DNA of 11,616 nucleotides from Pseudomonadota bacterium (GTDB lineage: Bacteria; Pseudomonadota; Gammaproteobacteria; Burkholderiales; Burkholderiaceae_C), in contig JAEWPH010000238.1 in the NCBI GenBank assembly GCA_023460715.1, forward strand, positions 1 through 11,616, read 5' to 3'. Both the position numbers and the translations under genes were made by a program. The notes under the pieces were generated by a model. The model saw only the letters and a program-made list of their open reading frames with translations. It was not told the DNA's origin and searched no databases. Below, piece by piece: positions 6,725-11,616 of this stretch (within the stretch, counting starts at the first letter, position 1; the number at the start of each line of letters is the position of its first letter).

Positions 6725-7873
6725 ACCCAGGGCGCAGCGCCCGCGCCGGCGGCCCCTCCACACCGCACGCTCAACATCCTCCACGTCATCACCAAGGGCG
6801 AGGCCGGAGGCGCTCAGACCCATGTGCGCACCCTGTGCAGCGCGCAGCAGGCCACGGACCGGATCACACCGCAGGTCGCCATCGGCGGCAGCGACACGCA
6901 GCCACCGCTGGCCCAGGCCCTGCAGGCCCGGTCCATTCCCGTGTTGCGGATCCCCGATCTGGGCAACCGGCTCACGCCCTCGGCCGTGTGGCGTGCCGTA
7001 CGCACCTTGCGCGGCCACCTGCAAGCACACCCTGCCGACCTGCTGCATGCGCACAGCGCCGCGGCAGGCGTCGTCGCCCGGCTGGCCGGCCGCCTGGCGC
7101 ACGTGCCGGTGGTCTACACCGTGCACGGCTTTGCGTTCAAGGCCGGTGCGCCGTGGTCGCGCCGCATACCGGCCTGGGCCGTGGAGTGCGCGCTGGCGCC
7201 GCTCACCCGCGCGATGGTGTGCGTCTCCGGCCACGAGGCCCAGCTGGCGCGGACCCTGCTGCCCATCGCGCGCGACCGCGTCCTCGTGGTGCACAACGGC
7301 GTGGAAGACTGCGAGGAGCGCGCCCAGCCCGCAGACGACACAACCCGCATCGCCATGGTGGCCCGCCTGGCAGCGCCCAAGCGGCCCGATCTGCTGCTGC
7401 AGGCCCTCGGCCGCGTGCGCGATGCGCTCGGGCGCGAGCTGCCCGCCACATTCATCGGCGACGGGCCGATGCGCGGCGCCCTTGAGGCCCAGGCGCAGCA
7501 GTTGGGCCTGGCGCAGATCAGCTTCACGGGCGACGTGGAGGACGTACCGCAGCGCCTGGCGCGCCACGCCATCGGCGTGCTGGTCTCCGACCACGAAGGC
7601 CTGCCGCTCGCCGTCATCGAGGCGATGCGCGCCGGCCAGGCCATCATGGTCAGCGACCTGCCGGGCACGCGGGAACTGCTGCCGGACGACACCTGCGGCC
7701 TGCGCGTGCCCAACGACCCCGCCGTGCTGGCCAAAGCCCTACTGACGTTGGTGGCGGACCCGGCCTTGCGCGGGCGCCTGGGCCAGGCAGCCCGGGCACG
7801 CTACGCCCAGCACCACGCCCCCGACACCATGGCCGCAGGCGTGCTGCGCGCCTACGAGCGAGCTCTCGCATGA
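6722..7873 (+). CDS. GT4-family glycosyltransferase
   Basis: A 383-residue GT-B enzyme of the retaining GT4 family, which transfers a sugar from a nucleotide donor to a growing glycan on the cytoplasmic face of the inner membrane. The N-terminal domain opens with the strand LNILHVITKG and the Gly-rich acceptor-side loop GEAGGAQTHV (26-35), followed by LLHAHSAAAG and VVYTVHGFAF. The C-terminal domain has MVARLAAPKRPDLLL, FIGDGPMRGALE, and SDHEGLPLAVIEAM with the E-x7-E pair E292 and E300, then the donor-binding SDLPGTREL. This layout is typical of polysaccharide and lipopolysaccharide glycosyltransferases; donor and acceptor cannot be read from sequence. A start with no obvious ribosome binding site follows the LON-domain gene by 7 bases across a tandem duplication. 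The stop overlaps the next gene as ATGA. It is the first gene of the surface-glycan run. Confidence 0.92.
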   Translation: MTQGAAPAPAAPPHRTLNILHVITKGEAGGAQTHVRTLCSAQQATDRITPQVAIGGSDTQPPLAQALQARSIPVLRIPDLGNRLTPSAVWRAVRTLRGHLQAHPADLLHAHSAAAGVVARLAGRLAHVPVVYTVHGFAFKAGAPWSRRIPAWAVECALAPLTRAMVCVSGHEAQLARTLLPIARDRVLVVHNGVEDCEERAQPADDTTRIAMVARLAAPKRPDLLLQALGRVRDALGRELPATFIGDGPMRGALEAQAQQLGLAQISFTGDVEDVPQRLARHAIGVLVSDHEGLPLAVIEAMRAGQAIMVSDLPGTRELLPDDTCGLRVPNDPAVLAKALLTLVADPALRGRLGQAARARYAQHHAPDTMAAGVLRAYERALA

Positions 7874-9198
7874 CCCGCCCCTCCCCTTCCCCGCTCGCCG
7901 GGGCCCGCCTGCCGCAGCTGGCGCACGCCATGCCGGCGCGCCAGCGGGGCTTCGTGCTGCGCTGGAGCCTGGCCGGCATGGCCACGCTGGTACTGGCCTA
8001 CGCCATGGCGCTGCTGCTGGAGCACACCGGGCGGGCCACCTACCAGTTCGCGCAGACCGTCCTGTGGTGCGCGCTGCCCTATGCCGTGTCGGCCCGCTGG
8101 ATCTACAAGGGCGCGCATCTGCCCGCCATGGAGCGCAGCAGCTTTATCCTCGCCGCCACCAGCCTGCCCTACCTGCTCACGCCGCTGGGCTTTGCGCTGG
8201 CGCAGCAGCCTTATTCGCGCGGCGCCGTGCTGTTGTCCTACCTGCTCGCGACCGTCTGGTTCCTCTGGGGCCATTGGCTGCAACAGCGGCGCCAGGTATG
8301 GCAGTTGGCCTATCTGGACCCCAGCGTGCCGCAGCGGCTGGAGGCCCTCGTCGGCCAGCCCGTCGCAGGCCTCGCGCCACGCCTGCAGTTGCAGCCCTGG
8401 CAAGGCGAGGCGGCGGCCGCCAGGCACTGGGACGGTGTGGTGATCGACGAGCGCGCCTCTGGCGCTACGTGCGGCCCGGAACAGATGATCAGCGCGCTGC
8501 GCCTGGCACGGATGCGCCTGTACACGGTCGAGCAGCTGGCCGAGCTGCTGAGCGGCCGCAAGGTCGTGGTGCCGCACGACGCCCGCTCGCTGTGGGATCT
8601 GGAAGTCAGCCCCAGCTACGACCTCTTCAAGCGCGGGCTGGACTTTGCCGTGTGCGCAGCCACGCTGCCGCTGTGGCTGCCGCTGTGCGCCCTGCTCGGC
8701 CTGGCCGTCCGGTGCGACTCGCCCGGGCCGGCGTTGTTCTCGCAGATGCGCGTCGGCCGTGACGGGCAGCCGTTCCGCCTGTGGAAGCTGCGCAGCATGC
8801 AGCACCACCCGCAGGACGCTGCCGCGCGTTTCGCCCGCACCGGCGACGCCCGCATCACCCGCCTGGGCCGCGTGCTGCGCCGCACACGGCTGGACGAACT
8901 GCCCCAGCTGTGGAACGTGCTGTGCGGCCACATGAGCCTGATCGGGCCCCGACCGGAGCAGCAGGCCTTCGTGGAGGAATTCACCCGGCGCATCCCGGCG
9001 TACGCCTACCGCCACCTGGTCCGCCCGGGCCTGACGGGCTGGGCGCAGGTGCAGCAGGGCTACGCCGGCAGCGAGGCGGAAACCGCCACCAAGCTCAGCT
9101 ACGACCTGTACTACCTGGCGCATTACTCCATCGCGCTGGACCTGCTCATCGCCTACAAGACCGTGCGTATCGTCGCCACGGGCTTCGGCGCCCGCTGA
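7870..9198 (+). CDS. Polyprenyl-phosphate glycosyl-1-phosphate transferase (bacterial sugar transferase)
   Basis: A 442-residue membrane enzyme of the WbaP/WcaJ/PglC superfamily, which starts glycan assembly by moving a sugar-1-phosphate onto undecaprenyl phosphate. The N-terminal part has four hydrophobic spans (about 28-50, 58-78, 91-112 and 118-138). A poorly conserved soluble linker follows (about 140-245), where larger family members have a CoA-binding-like domain. The conserved catalytic module begins at YDLFKRGLDF (250-259). It contains a re-entrant helix with central prolines, DSPGPALFSQMRVG, FRLWKLRSM, the catalytic D342-E343 in RLDELPQLWN, SLIGPRP (356-362) and VRPGLTGWAQV. The complete architecture suggests an active initiator. 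The sugar specificity is not readable. Overlaps of 4 bases upstream and 1 base downstream (TGATG) indicate coupling within the operon. Confidence 0.94.
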   Translation: MTRPSPSPLAGARLPQLAHAMPARQRGFVLRWSLAGMATLVLAYAMALLLEHTGRATYQFAQTVLWCALPYAVSARWIYKGAHLPAMERSSFILAATSLPYLLTPLGFALAQQPYSRGAVLLSYLLATVWFLWGHWLQQRRQVWQLAYLDPSVPQRLEALVGQPVAGLAPRLQLQPWQGEAAAARHWDGVVIDERASGATCGPEQMISALRLARMRLYTVEQLAELLSGRKVVVPHDARSLWDLEVSPSYDLFKRGLDFAVCAATLPLWLPLCALLGLAVRCDSPGPALFSQMRVGRDGQPFRLWKLRSMQHHPQDAAARFARTGDARITRLGRVLRRTRLDELPQLWNVLCGHMSLIGPRPEQQAFVEEFTRRIPAYAYRHLVRPGLTGWAQVQQGYAGSEAETATKLSYDLYYLAHYSIALDLLIAYKTVRIVATGFGAR

Positions 9199-10265
9199 TG
9201 GCCCCGCCGCCGCCCATGGACCGCTCTCCGCCGCACGCGCCACGCCAGGCCCGCATCCTGCTGCTGCAGGAGAACGACGCCACCGGCGGTGTGAACGCGA
9301 TGATCGACGAGCTGCATCACGGCCTGCGGGCGCTGGGCTGGGAAGGCCTGCAGGTGGAGGCGCTCAGCCGGACCTCGCCCGCCGCGCTCACGCGGGCCGC
9401 GTGGCGGTGCGACGCCATCGTGGCCACCAACAACTTCCGTACCGCCTACGTGGCTTGGGCCCTGGCGCAGCTGCGCCGCAGGCCCTGTCTGGTGTGGGTG
9501 CACGGCCCGCTGCAGGAGGTGCTGGCACAGGCGCCCGTGCCGCCGGCCCGCCAGGCCGTCCTGCGGTGGCTGTACCGCCGCATACCGGCCTACGTCTTCA
9601 ACTCCGCGCATACCCGTCAATCGTTCGAAGCCTTTACAGGCCGTGCCATCGCGCCGGGCCGCGGCTGGGTGATTCCCAATGCCGTGCGGCAACGCGCCGC
9701 CCCGTTGTCCGCGCACGCCGCCATCACCGCCGGCGCTGCCGTGGACCTGGGCTACGTGGGCCGCTTGGCGCCCGAGAAGGCCCCGCGGCGCCTGATCGCC
9801 ATGCTGCGCGCCCTGCCGCCCAGCTACCGCCTCACGCTGGTCGGCGATGGCCCGCTGCGTACGGCCCTGGAAGCGGAAGGCGCCGACCTGTGCGCCGCCG
9901 GGCGCCTGGTCTTCGCGGGCGAGCGCCCTCGCCACCAGGCGATCGACCCGGCCTGGCGCCTGACGGTGCTGGCCTCGCGCTACGAGGGCGGCTGCCCCTT
10001 GAGCGCGCTGGAATCCGCGGCGGCGGGCATTCCCTTCGTCGCGCCGCCGCTGCCCGCCCTGCAGGAGACCGTGTGCGGCGCTGCCGCTCCGTTGCTGGCG
10101 GCCGGCGACAGCCCCGCAGCGCTGGCGCAGGCCGTGGTGCGGGTGCTGGGCCTGCAGGCGGCGGAAGTGCAGGCGGCACTGAACGCGGTGCTCGGCGCGC
10201 ACGATCCGGCACGCTTTGCGCAGCAGTGGAGCGATGCCTTGTCCCAGGTGCTGGTGCGGCGATGA
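9198..10265 (+). CDS. GT4-like glycosyltransferase
   Basis: A 355-residue GT-B protein from the ATG that shares one base with the preceding stop (TGATG); an ATG at 9216 would remove six Pro-rich residues. The N-domain contains ARILLLQENDATGGVNAM, a Gly-rich acceptor loop of GT4 type, then IVATNNFRTAYVAW and LVWVHGPLQEVL. The C-domain has WVIPNAV, LGYVGRLAPEKAPRRLI, LTLVGDGPLRTALE, and ASRYEGGCPLSALESAAAGIPFV. The acidic pair E263 and E272 is separated by eight residues rather than the canonical seven. The protein probably acts on the lipid-linked glycan begun by the upstream transferase. Donor and linkage are unknown. The overall fold assignment is firm, and membership in GT4 is likely. The stop overlaps the next gene as ATGA. 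Confidence 0.9.
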   Translation: MAPPPPMDRSPPHAPRQARILLLQENDATGGVNAMIDELHHGLRALGWEGLQVEALSRTSPAALTRAAWRCDAIVATNNFRTAYVAWALAQLRRRPCLVWVHGPLQEVLAQAPVPPARQAVLRWLYRRIPAYVFNSAHTRQSFEAFTGRAIAPGRGWVIPNAVRQRAAPLSAHAAITAGAAVDLGYVGRLAPEKAPRRLIAMLRALPPSYRLTLVGDGPLRTALEAEGADLCAAGRLVFAGERPRHQAIDPAWRLTVLASRYEGGCPLSALESAAAGIPFVAPPLPALQETVCGAAAPLLAAGDSPAALAQAVVRVLGLQAAEVQAALNAVLGAHDPARFAQQWSDALSQVLVRR

Positions 10266-11194
10266 CGGTCACCGTGCATTTCATCCATGCGGGCGAGGCC
10301 TATCTGCCCGAGCTGGCGGCCTACCGGGACTGGCTGCAGTCACGGCAGGCTCAGGCCGCCATGCACCGCCACCCGGACACCGTGCCGGCCGATGCGCGAT
10401 TCGTCTGGTGGATGTGCGGGCGCGTGGCGCCGGCGCAGGCCGCGCGCTTTCCCCAGGCCAGGCAGGTGCACGAATACGCGTCGGCCTCGGTGCCGCCGCT
10501 GGCCTGGCCCAAGGACCTGATCAAGCGCTGGACGCAGCCCCGGCCGCACTACCGCATCTTCCAGAACGCCTGGGTGCGCGACCGGATGGGTTTTGCCGAC
10601 GGCGTACCGCACGAGTGCCGGGACATGGGCATCCCCGCGAATCTGCTGCATACGGCCACGCCGGCGGCCGCCGCGCCGGCGCACGATTTCGTCTACCTGG
10701 GTGAGATGCGCCGGCTGACGGGCTTTCTGCCTGTGCTGAACGCGATCGCGCGGTCCGGCCGGCGCCTGCTGCTGATCGGTGCGCTCCCGCCCGAGCTGGA
10801 GGCGCTGCAGCGGCTGCCGAGCACCACCTGCACCGGCCGTGTCCCGCAGCCCGAGGTGGCCGCCCTGCTGCGCACCGCCCGCTGCGGCCTGAACCTGGTG
10901 CCCCGCCGCGCGCCGTTCACGCAGCAGACATCGACCAAGCTGCTGGAATACTGCGCGGCCGGCCTCCAGGTGGCGAGCACCGACTACCCCTGGGTGCGCC
11001 GCTTTGCCCAAGAGCACGGTGCACAGATCGGCTATCTGCCGGCGCGCGCCACCGGCGGTGCCGCAACCACTGCCGCGCTGGAGCACGCGCTGCAGTTGCC
11101 GCAGGCGCTTCCTCCGGGAGCGCTCTCCGATGCCGCGTGGCCCCGGGTGGTCGCCCGCATGGCCGTCTGGCGCCACATGGGGCTCACGCCATGA
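10262..11194 (+). CDS. Divergent glycosyltransferase-like protein
   Basis: A 310-residue protein, shorter than a usual GT-B enzyme (350-400). The C-terminal half resembles the nucleotide-sugar-binding domain of GT4-type enzymes. It has the strand HDFVYLGEMRRL (141-152), RRLLLIGALPPELEAL, RTARCGLNLVP, and STKLLEYCAAGLQVASTDYPW, with E229 in the place of the second glutamate of E-x7-E. The position of the first glutamate is Gln221. The N-terminal half (1-140) is not one I recognise: it is rich in Trp and Arg (FVWWMCGRV, LIKRWTQPRPHYRIFQNAW) and lacks the Gly-rich acceptor loop of its neighbours. It may therefore be a specialised or catalytically altered transferase. The 4-base overlaps with the genes on either side place it firmly in the polysaccharide operon. 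I am confident it is translated and moderately confident of the enzyme class. Confidence 0.72.
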   Translation: MTVTVHFIHAGEAYLPELAAYRDWLQSRQAQAAMHRHPDTVPADARFVWWMCGRVAPAQAARFPQARQVHEYASASVPPLAWPKDLIKRWTQPRPHYRIFQNAWVRDRMGFADGVPHECRDMGIPANLLHTATPAAAAPAHDFVYLGEMRRLTGFLPVLNAIARSGRRLLLIGALPPELEALQRLPSTTCTGRVPQPEVAALLRTARCGLNLVPRRAPFTQQTSTKLLEYCAAGLQVASTDYPWVRRFAQEHGAQIGYLPARATGGAATTAALEHALQLPQALPPGALSDAAWPRVVARMAVWRHMGLTP

Positions 11195-11616
11195 AGCTGC
11201 CGCGCGCTTCGGTGGCCGTGGCGCTCGGCAGCGCAGCCTCGCTGACAGCGCAGGCGCTGTTCAGCCTGCTGATGCTGCGCGCCTTCGCGCCCGACGCGGT
11301 GGGCCGCTTCGCCGTGATCGCACAGGTGGCGTTCTTCTGGATGACGCTCGCACTGGCCCAGAGCCCGCTGCGCCTGCTGGCCGATGCACACGTGCCGGTG
11401 GCGCAGGCGCGCCGCCAGGCCGTGGTGGGCACGGCGCGGCGGCTGGCGCTGCTGCTGCCCGTGGCGGCCCTGGCCATGGTGTGGGGCGGCGTGCCGCTGG
11501 CAGCAAGCCTGGGCTGGGCCGCGCTGCTGGCCGTGCTGCAGGCCGGCTGGTACATCGCGCAACCGGTGGCGCTGCGCGCCGCCTCCCCGCTGTCGGCGGC
11601 CGGTGCGCGGGCCGTT
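11191..11616 (+). CDS. Probable Wzx-type polysaccharide flippase, N-terminal part
   Basis: This frame starts at an ATG overlapping the previous stop (ATGA), with GGGG 8 bases upstream, and stays open to the right edge (142 codons visible, 3' end missing). The sequence is strongly hydrophobic, with segments at about 7-30, 41-64, 84-105 and 108-127. The first span (ALGSAASLTAQALFSLLML) followed by RAFAPDAVGRFAVIAQVAFF looks like the N-terminus of oligosaccharide flippases of the MOP superfamily, which carry lipid-linked glycan units across the inner membrane. Its place after an initiating transferase and three glycosyltransferases agrees with this. Without the remaining two-thirds, another multi-spanning glycan membrane protein cannot be ruled out. 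Confidence 0.75.
   Translation, partial: MKLPRASVAVALGSAASLTAQALFSLLMLRAFAPDAVGRFAVIAQVAFFWMTLALAQSPLRLLADAHVPVAQARRQAVVGTARRLALLLPVAALAMVWGGVPLAASLGWAALLAVLQAGWYIAQPVALRAASPLSAAGARAV

Noticed and set aside
7158..9590. The peptide RRIPA(W/Y) occurs in three consecutive proteins, and a 16-base match (CGCCGCATACCGGCCT) is shared by the two GT4-type genes
   Set aside because: In the sugar transferase it belongs to a family-conserved stretch before VRPGLTGWAQV. In the two glycosyltransferases it falls at a comparable inter-strand position. Common ancestry and biased codons explain it without a repeat element.
1..11616. Search for tRNA, rRNA, CRISPR repeats, transposase genes, integrase genes or attachment sites
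   Set aside because: No cloverleaf-like element, regularly spaced repeat, transposase or integrase motif, or long terminal inverted repeat was seen on either strand.

Overview
The window reads as chromosomal DNA of a high-GC betaproteobacterium, most likely a Comamonadaceae member close to Acidovorax/Paracidovorax. The grounds are strong G/C preference at third codon positions, the gene order fimV-truA-trpF-trpB-trpA-accD, and short palindromic repeats of a kind I associate with that family. The genus is inferred; no database was consulted.

Left part (1-5349, + strand): the C-terminal end of fimV, then truA (tRNA pseudouridine synthase), trpF, trpB and trpA (the last steps of tryptophan synthesis) and accD (carboxyltransferase beta subunit of acetyl-CoA carboxylase). 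truA to trpA are joined by ATGA overlaps or directly abutting stop/start codons, so they look like one transcript. A 176-base gap rich in hairpins separates trpA from accD. fimV and truA are linked by an Arg-rich mini-ORF that overlaps the stop of the first and the start of the second.

Middle (5350-6714): a long palindrome lies between accD and the convergent minus-strand gene yggT (YggT-family membrane protein) and probably ends transcription from both sides. yggT is divergent from a small + strand gene for a stand-alone LON substrate-binding-domain protein.

Right part (6722-11616, + strand): a surface-polysaccharide locus, open at the right edge. In order it encodes a GT4 glycosyltransferase, a membrane polyprenyl-phosphate sugar-phosphate transferase (WbaP/WcaJ-like initiating enzyme), a second GT4-type glycosyltransferase, a divergent glycosyltransferase-like protein, and the start of a multi-spanning protein that is probably a Wzx-type flippase. 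Every junction within the locus is an ATGA or TGATG overlap, which indicates a single tightly coupled operon. Likely division of labour: the membrane transferase loads the first sugar phosphate on undecaprenyl phosphate, the glycosyltransferases extend the glycan, and the flippase moves it across the inner membrane. Polymerase and export genes would lie beyond the window.

I see no mobile element, CRISPR array, tRNA or rRNA, and no clearly novel defence or metabolic system. The most interesting points are junction architecture (two mini-ORF bridges, one made by a perfect 11-bp tandem duplication), a repeat-like palindrome read in frame inside trpF, the structured trpA-accD spacer, and unusual motif features in two of the glycosyltransferases.
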